Of a stretch of 64,000 nt of DNA, positions 33,310 to 42,156 are shown piece by piece. The stretch spans positions 1-64,000 of the forward strand of contig JAFPUN010000008.1 of NCBI GenBank assembly GCA_017395365.1, written 5' to 3'. Numbering within the stretch: position 1 is the stretch's first letter; each line of letters opens with the position of its first letter. The DNA comes from Bacteroidales bacterium. Its GTDB lineage: Bacteria > Bacteroidota > Bacteroidia > Bacteroidales > F082. The notes below the pieces were generated by a model. It ran no database searches. It was not told the origin of the DNA and worked only from the letters and a program-made list of their open reading frames with translations. Both the position numbers and the translations under genes were made by a program.

Positions 33310-34709
33310 ATTCGCTCATCTACTGATATCGGCCCTTCGACCCTTCGAGGGGCCTCAGGGACCGCAGGCTCAGGGACCTCAAGTTCTACGGGCTCAGATA
33401 CAGGGGTGATATATTCCAACAAATTACGGTACATTTCAGGCCAGCCTACCCAGCGTTTCTCGCCGCCAAGGGTTTCGTTATGGGTGAGATAAATGAACTT
33501 CCCTCCTACTGCTTTCACCTCGTCGACCAGTTGTTTGGCGAGGTCGAGCGAGGCCTCCACGTCGAGGTTAAGGTAGTCGCGCATGGTACCGTCCATCAAG
33601 GCGAAGGGATGCACAAGCAGATTGGTGACCATATCGTTCTCCAGGTCATAGAAGCGGAACGTGTCGGCAATGCCCGCGCGGAATCCGGCTTGCGACGCGA
33701 AGCCCATCGTATAGTCATCGCTGATGTCCAACTCGATGAGTTTCTGGTAACTACGCGGCAGGTTCATCCTCAAGAAATGCTGGCGGCTCTTGGTGATTGG
33801 GCGGTGCAACACTTCCGACAGTCGTTCGATTTCCGTCCCCAACTTGTTAATATCCAGATAGGAAGAGAAAGAAGGATGGATGCCCACGTCGGCATAGTCG
33901 CCCAAGCGCTTGATCAAAGACTGGAAAGCAGGCTTGCGGATGGAGATATTCTTGTCATTGGTGTCGTAATCACCGCAAAGGATGAAATAGATCGGTTTGA
34001 GTTTGAACTCCTTCTGCAACGCGAACTGGAACTCAAAGGAATCGAAAGGGTCTTCCCTCTTCCCGCGCAACACTTGATGCCGTTCGCGGATATTATCACG
34101 GTCGCCCGACGCCATATCCCGCACAAAGCCTCCCAAGGTACGATACAGTCCCTTATGCTTGTAGGCCCAGGCGGCATCAATGTCATAGGTAGGGATGAAC
34201 TCAAATTTCGCCTGCTTGACGGGCAATTCCGGATAGTGTTCCTGCAGGCGTTTACCCAAGGCTATAGCCCAGATATTGACCAATGGCTTTTGAAGCATGC
34301 CGTTCTCGAACATCCACGTCGACTCGGCACGGAAGCGGCCATAATTGTCGCGTACCTGTGAGAGATATTCCTCATAGCGCGCCACCAGGAAAAACGAGGC
34401 TGCAAACACGTCGAATGGCATGAGGTTACCTTGTCCATAGACCGCATAAGGCGCCACCGTCCCTTCAAAACCCACCGTACGGAACGACTGTTCATGAATA
34501 TGACGCTCAAAGAGCAGGTCGACCGACTTTATAAAAGGCTCATCGTTAATACGTTGTGGACCATAATGCAATTTAGGGCCATCAAAAGCCATAAATTGAT
34601 CGGCATCGGTGATCATATCAAATTCAAGGCCCAACAATTGCTTGAGCATCAAATCGAAAATATACATCACGCGACCAGTGACCTTCGGGACAAGTACCAA
34701 CAATTTCAT
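33306..34709 (-). CDS. Polysaccharide deacetylase-like protein (DUF7033 type)
   Basis: The N-terminal 190 residues are the extra domain seen in Bacteroidota deacetylase-like proteins. The C-terminal half has the NodB-like landmarks TYDIDAAW (metal aspartates) and VGIHPSF (metal histidine), later LVHPFALMDGT and YLTHNETLGG. It probably removes acyl groups from a cell-surface sugar, though activity is unproven. Start MKLLVLVPKVTGRVM at 34709 (467 residues) was preferred to the longer frame. The last 30 residues (EPVELEVPEPAVPEAP and on) are encoded by a family-C repeat and are not part of the fold. Confidence 0.75.
   Translation of the reverse strand: MKLLVLVPKVTGRVMYIFDLMLKQLLGLEFDMITDADQFMAFDGPKLHYGPQRINDEPFIKSVDLLFERHIHEQSFRTVGFEGTVAPYAVYGQGNLMPFDVFAASFFLVARYEEYLSQVRDNYGRFRAESTWMFENGMLQKPLVNIWAIALGKRLQEHYPELPVKQAKFEFIPTYDIDAAWAYKHKGLYRTLGGFVRDMASGDRDNIRERHQVLRGKREDPFDSFEFQFALQKEFKLKPIYFILCGDYDTNDKNISIRKPAFQSLIKRLGDYADVGIHPSFSSYLDINKLGTEIERLSEVLHRPITKSRQHFLRMNLPRSYQKLIELDISDDYTMGFASQAGFRAGIADTFRFYDLENDMVTNLLVHPFALMDGTMRDYLNLDVEASLDLAKQLVDEVKAVGGKFIYLTHNETLGGEKRWVGWPEMYRNLLEYITPVSEPVELEVPEPAVPEAPRRVEGPISVDERI
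33315..33400. repeat. Family-C repeat cluster coding a protein C-terminus
   Basis: GGCCCTTCGACCCTTCGAG, GGGGCCTCAGGGACC, GCAGGCTCAGGGACC and CTACGGGCTCAG lie in series. They are translated in frame as the proline/glutamate-rich tail of the deacetylase gene. Confidence 0.8.
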
Positions 34710-34938
34710 AGGCACAAAAATAGAAGGAATTTCAATGCCATCAACAATTGCGCAGAAAAATATCAAACAACTCGGCTTGCCTTTTCTTTATAAAACACGA
34801 ATTATCAGAAATTTACAACAAATTGATTCATAAATTGAATTTTTGATAATTCGTGGATAATTCATGGCAATTCATGTTGGAAACGAACAGAATAATCTTT
34901 TTCCAAGACAATTTATGTAGTTCAACGCCGAAAATGTG

Positions 34939-34946
34939 TATTTTTG
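34939..34946 (+). promoter_or_regulatory. -7 box for dnaX
   Basis: TATTTTTG fits TAnnTTTG, 26 bases upstream of the dnaX start. The -33 region is weak. The whole gap 34710-34971 is AT-rich and serves two divergent genes. Confidence 0.5.
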
Positions 34947-34971
34947 TCGGTTTAAAAAAGGCTTACCCGAT

Positions 34972-36903
34972 ATGGAAAATTTCGTCGTATCCGCAAGAAA
35001 ATACCGACCGATAACCTTCGACACCGTCGTGGGTCAAGGCTCGATCACCAATACACTGAAGAATGCCATCCGCAACAACACTTTGGCACAGGCCTTCCTG
35101 TTTTGCGGACCGCGAGGCGTGGGCAAGACCACCTGCGCCCGTATCATGGCCAAAACCATCAACTGTCTCAACCCCACCGAGAACATGGAGGCATGCAACG
35201 AATGCGAGTCGTGCCGTGCCTTCAACAACAACGCCTCGTTCAACATCTACGAACTTGACGCCGCTTCCAACAACTCGGTGGAGGACATCCGCAGTCTCGT
35301 CGACCAGGTGAGGATCCCTCCGCAAATCGGACAATACAAGGTGTATATCATCGATGAGGTCCACATGCTTTCGGCGGCCGCTTTCAACGCCTTCCTGAAG
35401 ACTCTGGAAGAGCCTCCGGCGTACGCCAAGTTCATCCTCGCCACGACGGAAAAACACAAAATCATCCCGACCATCCTGTCGCGCTGCCAGATCTTCGACT
35501 TCAAGCGCATCACGGTGGACGACATCGCCAAGCACTTGGCCTATGTCGCACAAAGCGAAGGCGTCAATGCCGAACCCGAGGCGCTGAACATCATCGCACA
35601 GAAGGCCGACGGCGCCTTGCGCGACGCGCTCTCCATCTTCGACCAGATGGTGAGTTTTTCGGGCAAGAACATCACCTACAAAGATGTCATTGACAACCTC
35701 AATGTGTTGGATTACGACTATTATTTCCAAATCGTCGACCACATCCTGCGCGGCGAGACCAGCGACATCCTACTCATCTTGAACGATATCATCAGCAAGG
35801 GCTTTGAACCACAGCACTTTGTCAGTGGCATGGGCAACCATTTGAGAAGCCTCATGGTGTGCAAAGACCCCGCTACCGTTCAGCTATTGGAGGTCAGCGA
35901 GCAACTGCGGCAGCGTTATCTGGCCCAGTCGCAAGCCTGCCCCATGCCCTTCCTCATCAGGGCTTTGGAAATCAACAACAAATGCGACATCGACTACCGC
36001 GCCGCCAACAACAAACGGCTGCATCTGGAGATTGCCTTGTTGAAAATGTGCGCCTTGTGCAGCCAGGCCTTGAACATGCCTACGGCACAGGCGCAACCTG
36101 CACAGATGCCACAAAACAGACCTGCGCAACCGGTAAACCCTACAGTACCTAGCGGCGTTTCAACGGGCTCAACGTCCGCTGCTACAAAGGTCCCCGAGCC
36201 CGTGGTTACCACCAAGGTCCCTGAGCCTGCGGTTACCACCAAGGTCCCTGAGCCCGTCGAAGGGCCGGTCCCAACACAACAACCCCAACCCATCAATTCA
36301 ACAGTTCAACAATCAACAATTCAACAACCAACGCCCCAACCCAACAATTCAACAATTCAACAATCAACAATTCAACAACCAACGCCCCAACCCAACAATT
36401 CAACAATTCAACAATCAACAATTCAACAACCAACGCCACAGCCAGTCATCCGTCCCCGCGGCACTACCAGCAGTGTCAGCATCAACAAGGCACTACAGCA
36501 GGCAGAGCAACAAGCAGAGGAAAAGGAAGAGACTTGGGACACGCCCTTTACGCAAGAGCAACTGACCGCTTCGTGGGCTGATTTCATCAACCGTTACAAG
36601 AACGTCTCGCCCAACTTTGCGGCAGCCTTAGGCAAATACACCCCAAAGTTGATTGGCACAACAGAAATACATTTCAGCGTCGACAACCTCCTCTTCGAAT
36701 ACGACACAGAGGGCATCAGCGCTTTAAAACATCACCTAAAGCAGAGTCTGCACAACAACCAGTTCGCACTGAAGCCAGAGGTGATGGAACATCCTGCAGA
36801 GATTGAGGCCTACACTGACAAGGACAAGTTTGAGAAGATGGTGGAAGAACGGCCTTTCTTGAGGACTTTACAGACGGAACTTAAGCTTGAAGGAGATTTG
36901 TAA
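34972..36903 (+). CDS. dnaX: DNA polymerase III gamma/tau subunit
   Basis: DnaX loads the sliding clamp and holds the replisome together. The N-terminal AAA+ domain has Walker A CGPRGVGKTT (46-55), zinc ligands C65, C75, C78 and C81, Walker B IIDEVHML and the sensor LATTEKHKIIPTILSRCQ. Domain III follows to about residue 375. Residues 394-432 are three near-copies of TKVPEPV encoded by family-C repeats, and 440-490 are a triplicated 17-residue Q/N-rich unit (51-base tandem repeat). A C-terminal tau-like domain resumes at about 515 (TPFTQEQLTASWADFIN). No slippery site for gamma was found. The start MENFVVSARKYRP at 34972 fits the family. Confidence 0.95.
   Translation: MENFVVSARKYRPITFDTVVGQGSITNTLKNAIRNNTLAQAFLFCGPRGVGKTTCARIMAKTINCLNPTENMEACNECESCRAFNNNASFNIYELDAASNNSVEDIRSLVDQVRIPPQIGQYKVYIIDEVHMLSAAAFNAFLKTLEEPPAYAKFILATTEKHKIIPTILSRCQIFDFKRITVDDIAKHLAYVAQSEGVNAEPEALNIIAQKADGALRDALSIFDQMVSFSGKNITYKDVIDNLNVLDYDYYFQIVDHILRGETSDILLILNDIISKGFEPQHFVSGMGNHLRSLMVCKDPATVQLLEVSEQLRQRYLAQSQACPMPFLIRALEINNKCDIDYRAANNKRLHLEIALLKMCALCSQALNMPTAQAQPAQMPQNRPAQPVNPTVPSGVSTGSTSAATKVPEPVVTTKVPEPAVTTKVPEPVEGPVPTQQPQPINSTVQQSTIQQPTPQPNNSTIQQSTIQQPTPQPNNSTIQQSTIQQPTPQPVIRPRGTTSSVSINKALQQAEQQAEEKEETWDTPFTQEQLTASWADFINRYKNVSPNFAAALGKYTPKLIGTTEIHFSVDNLLFEYDTEGISALKHHLKQSLHNNQFALKPEVMEHPAEIEAYTDKDKFEKMVEERPFLRTLQTELKLEGDL
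36155..36268. repeat. Family-C repeats in the dnaX linker
   Basis: Three near-copies of ACCAAGGTCCCTGAGCC, ending in CCCGTCGAAGGG, lie in frame. They match the noncoding copy at 29694-29744. Confidence 0.85.
36291..36443. repeat. Three tandem 51-base units in dnaX
   Basis: The unit is made of CAATTCAACAATTCAACAAT-type pieces ending ACGCCCCAACC. Units 2 and 3 are almost identical and unit 1 differs at a few bases. The length is a multiple of three, so copy number can change without breaking the gene. Confidence 0.92.
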
Positions 36904-37035
36904 TAATGATGAATGATGAATGCGGAATGATGAATGATGAAATGCGAAGCATTAACTGCGTTGAATCTTCGATTTCGACGGAGTCAATGTTGAATTGTTT
37001 CTGGCAGTTGCAGACCATAGGCGGCCTTTCCCCAA

Positions 37036-37078
37036 CCCGTCACTGCGGACTCGATCCGCAGTCTCCTGAAGAACAGGA
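37036..37078. repeat. Family-D repeat (TGCGGACTCGATCCGCA)
   Basis: CACTGCGGACT-CGA-TCCGCAGTC is a near-perfect palindrome followed by CTCCTGAAGAACAGGAGG, a second one. Sequence of this kind gives the spurious peptide RHCGLDPQSPE often seen in databases. The rest of 36904-37142 holds a GAATG-rich tract and CAGCAGCCAGTAGCC, with no gene. Confidence 0.75.
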
Positions 37079-37142
37079 GGGCTGCCAATAGCCAGCAGCC
37101 AGTAGCCATTTTTTGAATCTTAAATCTTTAAATAACATAATA

Positions 37143-39194
37143 ATGAAGAAAAAACACATTATCGCCATGATGACATTATGTACAATGGCAGCAGGCTGCG
37201 CTGAAAAAGCAGTCGAGACACCTGAACCAGAACCCCAAAAAGAAGTTGTTCCAGCCATCGAGCTGAGCAACATGGACACCGTAATCAACCCGGCTGAGGA
37301 TTTCTTCCGCTTCGTCAACAACGAGTGGTTGAAGAACAACCCGATTCCGGAAGAGTACTCCACCTACGGAGCCTTCACCGAGATCGACCAACGCAACGAG
37401 TTGCTGATCCAAGACATCATCAATGAGGTGTCGCAAGACACCAGCGCCACGCAAGGCAGCGTAGCCCAAAAGATCCGTGACTTCTACAATGCAGGCATGG
37501 ACACCGTCGCCATCGACGCTCGCGGCTACAGCGAACTGCAACCTTATTTCGACATGATCGACGGCCTTAAAGACAAGGCTGACTTGGCCGAGCTGATGGG
37601 CAAGCTCCACAGCGACGGCATCGGCGGTTTCTTCAACGCCGGAGGTAGCTCCGACCCGAAGAATGCCGAAATGGTCATCATGCACCTCTACCAAGGCGGC
37701 TTGAGCCTCACCGACCGCGACGACTACCTCACGAAAGAGTCGCAGGAGATGCGCGACAAGTATGTCGAGCATGTGACCAAGATGTTCCAACTCACCGGCA
37801 CCGACTCCATCGAGGCCGCCAAGAAAGCCAAGGCCATCCTTAACTTAGAGACCCAACTGGCCAAGAACTCGTTGAGCCGCGTGGAGATGCGCGACCCCGA
37901 CCGCTTGTACAACAAGCGCACCCGTGCCGAGTTGCAGAAATCGACCCCTGTCTTCAACTGGGACAACTATTTCAATGCCGCTGGCGCTCCCTCGTTTGAC
38001 ACGCTCAACGTGGCCATGCCTGACTTCATCGCCAACCTCAACAAGGTCATCCGTAACACCGACCTCAACACCATCAAGGACTACCTGCGCTGGAAAGTCA
38101 TCCATGGCAGCGCCTCCATGTTGAGCAGCGACCTCGACGCCGAGAACTTCAACTTCTATGGCAAATACCTCTATGGCCAAGAAGTGCAGCAGCCCCGCTG
38201 GCGCCGCATCCTCGACGCCACTTCAGGTTGCCTTGGCGAAGCCGTTGGCCAACTCTATGTCGAGAAGCACTTCCCGGCAGAAGCCAAAGAGCGTATGCTC
38301 AACCTCGTCGGCAACCTGCGCACCGCCTTGGGCGAACGCATCAAGAACCTTGAATGGATGAGCGACGAGACCAAAGCCAAAGCCCTCGTCAAACTCGATG
38401 CCTTCAACGTGAAGATCGGTTACCCCGACAAGTGGAAGGACTACAGCAAGTATGAAGTCACGCCCGAATCATACTTCCAGAACGTACACCGCGCCATCCG
38501 CTTCGAGAACGAAAAAGACATGGCCAAGATCGGCAAGCCCGTCGACAAGCAAGAGTGGTTCATGACGCCCCAGACCGTCAACGCCTACTACAGCCCCGAG
38601 ATGAACGAAATCGTGTTCCCCGCCGCTATTCTTCAGCCTCCGTTCTTCAACATGGACGCTGACGACGCCGTCAACTATGGTGGTATAGGCGTGGTGATCG
38701 GCCACGAAATGACCCACGGCTTCGACGACCAAGGCTGCAAGTACGACGAAAAAGGCAACCTCAACAACTGGTGGACCGAGGAAGACGCCGCCAAGTTCAA
38801 AGAGCGCACCGCCCAACTCGCCAAACTCTTCAACGAGTTCCAAGTGAGAGGCTACCAAATCAACGGAGAGCTCACCCTTGGCGAAAACATCGCCGACCTC
38901 GGTGGCCTGAATGTGGCATGGGACGCCTACCAGATGACCGAAGAGGCCAAGGCCAACCAAAGCATCGACGGCTTCACGCCCGCCCAACGCTTCTTCATCA
39001 GCTACGGCACCATCTGGCGCAACAACTCGCGCGACAAATACATCGAACGCCAGGTGAAGACCGACGTGCACTCGCCTGCCGAAGCCCGCGTCAACCGCAC
39101 CCTCGGCTCGATGCCGCATTTCTATGAGGCCTTCGACATCCAGCCCGGAAACGGCATGTACATCGCACCTGAAGAACGCGCAAATATCTGGTAA
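37143..39194 (+). CDS. M13-family zinc metallopeptidase, lipoprotein
   Basis: This neprilysin/PepO-like peptidase cuts small peptides at the cell surface. The lipobox in MTLCTMAAGCAEK puts it on a membrane as a lipoprotein after removal of 18 residues, followed by an acidic proline-rich spacer. The zinc motif is HEMTH (about 521-525) in VIGHEMTHGFDDQG, the third ligand is in ENIADLGGLNVA, and the C-terminal VNRTLGSMPHFYEAF substrate site is complete. Length 683 is normal. I chose MKKKHIIAMM at 37143; the frame opens ten codons earlier without a signal peptide. Confidence 0.94.
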   Translation: MKKKHIIAMMTLCTMAAGCAEKAVETPEPEPQKEVVPAIELSNMDTVINPAEDFFRFVNNEWLKNNPIPEEYSTYGAFTEIDQRNELLIQDIINEVSQDTSATQGSVAQKIRDFYNAGMDTVAIDARGYSELQPYFDMIDGLKDKADLAELMGKLHSDGIGGFFNAGGSSDPKNAEMVIMHLYQGGLSLTDRDDYLTKESQEMRDKYVEHVTKMFQLTGTDSIEAAKKAKAILNLETQLAKNSLSRVEMRDPDRLYNKRTRAELQKSTPVFNWDNYFNAAGAPSFDTLNVAMPDFIANLNKVIRNTDLNTIKDYLRWKVIHGSASMLSSDLDAENFNFYGKYLYGQEVQQPRWRRILDATSGCLGEAVGQLYVEKHFPAEAKERMLNLVGNLRTALGERIKNLEWMSDETKAKALVKLDAFNVKIGYPDKWKDYSKYEVTPESYFQNVHRAIRFENEKDMAKIGKPVDKQEWFMTPQTVNAYYSPEMNEIVFPAAILQPPFFNMDADDAVNYGGIGVVIGHEMTHGFDDQGCKYDEKGNLNNWWTEEDAAKFKERTAQLAKLFNEFQVRGYQINGELTLGENIADLGGLNVAWDAYQMTEEAKANQSIDGFTPAQRFFISYGTIWRNNSRDKYIERQVKTDVHSPAEARVNRTLGSMPHFYEAFDIQPGNGMYIAPEERANIW

Positions 39195-39206
39195 TCAACA
39201 ACAAAT

Positions 39207-39236
39207 TGTAGAGACGCAAATTTTTGCGTCTCTACA
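39207..39236. repeat. Family-B-like REP, 14-base arms
   Basis: TGTAGAGACGCAAA and TTTGCGTCTCTACA are exact complements around TT. It lies 12 bases past the M13 stop and 14 bases before the acyltransferase start, and may also act as a terminator for the M13 gene. Confidence 0.9.
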
Positions 39237-39250
39237 TTGTTCCATCAAAA

Positions 39251-39835
39251 ATGGGATTTAAACAATTCATAGGAAAAACGAGGCTCAAGCTCGGCGGCTG
39301 GAAGATGGTCAACACCTACCCTGACCTCGGCAACGCCGTCTGCATCGTGGCGCCTCACACCGCCATCAAGGACTTCTTCATCGGTTTGGCCTTCTATTGG
39401 GCACAAGGCATCAATTTCAAGGCCATGATGAAAGTCGAGTTCTTCCAATACTGCGGCGGCATCTTGAGCCGTCCGCTGAAGAAACTCGGCGCCATCCCTG
39501 TCAACCGTGGCCACAAGAACAACCTTGTGGAACAGATGGTCGAGATGTTCAGCCAATGCGAGAACACCCATCTTGTCATCTGCCCTGAAGGCACACGCAA
39601 GAAGGTAAAACATTGGAAAAAAGGGTTCTATGTCATTGCAGAAGGCGCCCATTTACCGATTGCACTTGGCTTCATCGACTATAAGAAGAAACTCTGTTCG
39701 CTTGAGAAAGTCATCTATCCTTCAGGCGATTACGAAAAAGACCTGGCCGAGATTTGGGATTACTACCGTTCCCGAAAAGTCATGGGAAAACATCCCGAAC
39801 AGTTCAACCTTTACGACGAATACGAAAAAGACTAA
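39251..39835 (+). CDS. PlsC-like 1-acyl-glycerol-3-phosphate acyltransferase family protein
   Basis: The 194-residue protein has the HX4D acyltransferase motif in APHTAIKDFF (H36, D41) and the EGTR box in ICPEGTRKK (113-116). It has no clear membrane segment, which is like the short soluble members of the family. The likely role is transfer of a fatty acid to a glycerol or lipid acceptor. The start MGFKQFIGKTRLK at 39251 was chosen; the longer frame runs back through the REP. It is followed after three bases by an unknown membrane protein, so the two are probably made together. Confidence 0.82.
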   Translation: MGFKQFIGKTRLKLGGWKMVNTYPDLGNAVCIVAPHTAIKDFFIGLAFYWAQGINFKAMMKVEFFQYCGGILSRPLKKLGAIPVNRGHKNNLVEQMVEMFSQCENTHLVICPEGTRKKVKHWKKGFYVIAEGAHLPIALGFIDYKKKLCSLEKVIYPSGDYEKDLAEIWDYYRSRKVMGKHPEQFNLYDEYEKD

Positions 39836-39838
39836 ACC

Positions 39839-41302
39839 ATGATAGACTTAAGCACAAAAATCCACGACAAGTTCACCTTGGAATTCAAGGTGGGATTCAA
39901 CACGGAGCAAGCCACCAAGCCAACAAAATACCGTGACTACGTGATGAATACATGGATTTTTGTGCCCAACAGTCTCGACATCAACGCGGCCAAGTACAGC
40001 AAGGAAGACTTCTACCGCGACCTCAAGTCAGGCGTCAGACTCATCACCCCTTCGTATGAGATGCACGAGTTGGCCAACGATGACGAACTGTTGCCCAGCA
40101 AGGCACTCATAACCAACTTCAACGACTTGCATGCCGCGCCCGACGACACGCTTGACCTCACCCATACCATCAGAATGTATTGCGCCATCGCCAAGAGTGC
40201 CTTCCGCGACGCATGTTTCTCGGCTTCGCAACAGCCCGATGCCGTTACAAGGAAGGAAGCATGCCTAATGTTCCTCGACGACGGACGCAAGATCCTGGAA
40301 CGGTTCCGCGGCCTCTTCAATCAGCTGAACGACGACAATGCCACCGACCGTACCCGGCAGGTCTTTTCCTATGGCGACGAGTTCCTGAGCAATGTGTTGG
40401 AGAAATACACCTACCGCCTGCGCGACGCCATCCGCATCCACCATCCCGAGGAATATCCATCTGTTGAAGCCCATTTCAAGGAAGTGCTGCTTGACGAGAG
40501 AAACTATCGTGAGCAAAAAGGCTACCTCTGCGTGAAGATTGACGACGAAAAAGGCAACGAGGACTTCGTCTTCCGCGCCAGCCTGCTCAAGAAATTCAGT
40601 GAGAGCGACCTCTACCTCAACGCCACCAAGCGCAAGAACACCTTCCTCGTGGAGCAGATCCTCTACAGCCTCGCCGCCGGTGCCGCCATGGTGGTGGCCA
40701 CGCTGTCGTCGTTCTTCTTCCAACAAAGATATGGCAACTTCACCTTGCCCTTCCTCATCGCGCTGGTCATCAGCTACATGTTCAAGGACCGACTGAAAGA
40801 CTGGCTGCGACTGTTCTTCGCCAAACGCGTCAGCAACAAGGTCTTCGACACCCGCACGGATTTCCGTGTCAAAGATAGATACATCGGTTGGAGCAAGGAC
40901 AGCGTCGACTTCATCGACAGCGAAAAGATCCTGCCCGAAGTCATCAAGTTGCGCAGCCGCAACCCGCTTTTCGCCGAGGTGAGCGGCAAAGACGAGAAGG
41001 TCTTGCTTTACCGCAAGAAAGTGCAACTCTGGCCCAGCGAATTGGCGAAGGCCAGCCCCTACCCGCTCAGAGGTATCAACGACATCCTGCGCTACAACCT
41101 CACGGAATACACCCGCAAGATGGACAACCCGAGCTTCCCGCTTTCAGGCACTTGGGAAGACAACGAATACAAGCCCATCGTAGGCAAGAAGGTCTACCAC
41201 ATCACTTTCATCATCCAATGCGTCTACGAGGGCAAGACGGAATACAAGCGCATCGTGGTGCGCTGCGACCGAGATGGCATTGTGAATGTAAAGGTGAGTT
41301 AA
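39839..41302 (+). CDS. Conserved membrane protein of unknown function, 487 residues
   Basis: I do not recognise the family. Residues 1-265 are soluble and mainly helical, starting MIDLSTKIHDKFTLEFKVGF. Two adjacent transmembrane helices (about 280-325, LYSLAAGAAMVVATLSSFFF and FLIALVISYMF) follow, and a soluble C-terminal part of about 160 residues returns to the cytoplasm. The C-terminal part ends in beta-rich sequence (KKVYHITFIIQCVYEGK). It is translated right after a PlsC-like acyltransferase, which hints at lipid or membrane work. The stop codon lies inside the 36-base direct repeat that flanks RAYT 1. Confidence 0.75.
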   Translation: MIDLSTKIHDKFTLEFKVGFNTEQATKPTKYRDYVMNTWIFVPNSLDINAAKYSKEDFYRDLKSGVRLITPSYEMHELANDDELLPSKALITNFNDLHAAPDDTLDLTHTIRMYCAIAKSAFRDACFSASQQPDAVTRKEACLMFLDDGRKILERFRGLFNQLNDDNATDRTRQVFSYGDEFLSNVLEKYTYRLRDAIRIHHPEEYPSVEAHFKEVLLDERNYREQKGYLCVKIDDEKGNEDFVFRASLLKKFSESDLYLNATKRKNTFLVEQILYSLAAGAAMVVATLSSFFFQQRYGNFTLPFLIALVISYMFKDRLKDWLRLFFAKRVSNKVFDTRTDFRVKDRYIGWSKDSVDFIDSEKILPEVIKLRSRNPLFAEVSGKDEKVLLYRKKVQLWPSELAKASPYPLRGINDILRYNLTEYTRKMDNPSFPLSGTWEDNEYKPIVGKKVYHITFIIQCVYEGKTEYKRIVVRCDRDGIVNVKVS

Positions 41303-41333
41303 TCCTTGTAGAGACGCGATTCATCGCGTCTCC
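41298..41333. repeat. Left direct repeat of the RAYT 1 unit, contains a family-A REP
   Basis: These 36 bases start GTTAATCCTTGTA and continue with REP arms GAGACGCGAT and ATCGCGTCTC around TC. They are identical to 42175-42210. Confidence 0.93.
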
Positions 41334-41356
41334 CAATAACGAACAACCTTCACAAA

Positions 41357-41932
41357 TCAAGAATTCATTTCATCTTCCGGCCATTTAACCACATTCTTCT
41401 CCACATACAAGGCGGTTTCGTTCAAATCCTTTTGATCCCGAATAATACGATCATGGAAACGCGATTGCCATGCAAATTCAATACCTTTCTCATTGGCATA
41501 ATGTGTAACACGGGCCTTTAACCCACGAATCACCGTTCCAAGGCTTCTATACAACATTGGATTGTTATTTCCCGTGACTCCACCTCTCTCTTTGTTTGAT
41601 TCCACCGGCAATTCTGGTCCAGAGACGCGATGAATCGCGTCTCTACAGGTATCACGCCGGTCATTAATAAAGACGATGGCGTGAATATGATTTGGCATTA
41701 CCACATATACAGGTATTTCTGCATAAGGATAATTCAAAGAGACATCTCGAAATTGCTCATCGGCGTATCTTCCTATTTCCGACAAACACATTTGTTCTTC
41801 ATTAATCTTTCCAAAATAGAATCCACGATCCTTTGTGCAGATGGTGACAAAATACGCTCCGCCAAGATAATCATGCCATGAGGCACGTGCTGAAGGAATA
41901 CGATAACGGTCTTTGAATTTGATTTCGGACAT
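41357..41932 (-). CDS. RAYT 1: REP-associated tyrosine transposase (Y1/HUH)
   Basis: RAYTs are single-copy Y1 transposases that bind and cut REP palindromes. The HUH motif is PNHIHAIVF (H82, H84), and the catalytic tyrosine with its +4 partner is Y176-VEK-N180. RIPSARASWHDY, YFVTICTKDR and WQSRFHDRIIRD are typical of the Bacteroidota group. Residues 96-104 (CRDAIHRVS) are encoded by a family-A REP lying inside the gene, between the HUH strand and the next helix. I chose MSEIKFKDRYR at 41932 (191 residues); upstream the frame continues through tandem half-REPs. The whole unit is bounded by identical 36-base repeats. Confidence 0.92.
   Translation of the reverse strand: MSEIKFKDRYRIPSARASWHDYLGGAYFVTICTKDRGFYFGKINEEQMCLSEIGRYADEQFRDVSLNYPYAEIPVYVVMPNHIHAIVFINDRRDTCRDAIHRVSGPELPVESNKERGGVTGNNNPMLYRSLGTVIRGLKARVTHYANEKGIEFAWQSRFHDRIIRDQKDLNETALYVEKNVVKWPEDEMNS
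41622..41643. repeat. Family-A REP inside the RAYT 1 coding region
   Basis: Arms GAGACGCGAT and ATCGCGTCTC surround GA, followed by TACAG. It is the inverted orientation of the copies at 41311 and 42188 and is translated as RDAIHRVS. Confidence 0.95.
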
Positions 41933-41979
41933 GTTTCCTAGGTTTCTTGTGTATGGTTTTTGCTTTTTCAATCTTTTTC

Positions 41980-42131
41980 GAGACGCGATAATCGACATAT
42001 TTTGTATTTTCCGGTGTTTTTTGAGACGCGATAATTCGACGTATTTTGTATTTCCGGTGTTTTTTGAGACGCGATAAATCGACATATTTTGTATTTCCGG
42101 TATTTTTAGAGACGCGATAAATCGACGTCTC
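41980..42131. repeat. Three 43-base tandem units plus a terminal REP, upstream of RAYT 1
   Basis: Units begin at 41980, 42023 and 42066, each GAGACGCGATAA..TCGAC then ATATTTTGTATTTCCGG and a T run. A fourth GAGACGCGATAAATCGAC at 42109 ends in the normal right arm GTCTCTACAG. Each unit has a left REP arm but replaces the right arm with a constant AT-rich spacer. This fills the gap between the two minus-strand genes and forms the leader of RAYT 1. Confidence 0.93.
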
Positions 42132-42156
42132 TACAGACGAAAACATTCATTAAACA

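Noticed and set aside
34972-36903. Programmed frameshift in dnaX
   Set aside because: No A-AAA-AAG-type slippery run with a downstream hairpin was found, so only the full-length product is called.
36906-37091. A 61-codon frame after dnaX
   Set aside because: It reads through a GAATG tract and a family-D repeat; the RHCGLDPQSPE peptide is a known by-product of such repeats.
41980-42131. Tandem array considered as a CRISPR
   Set aside because: There are no variable spacers, since unit and spacer are both constant, and no cas genes. It is built from REP arms.
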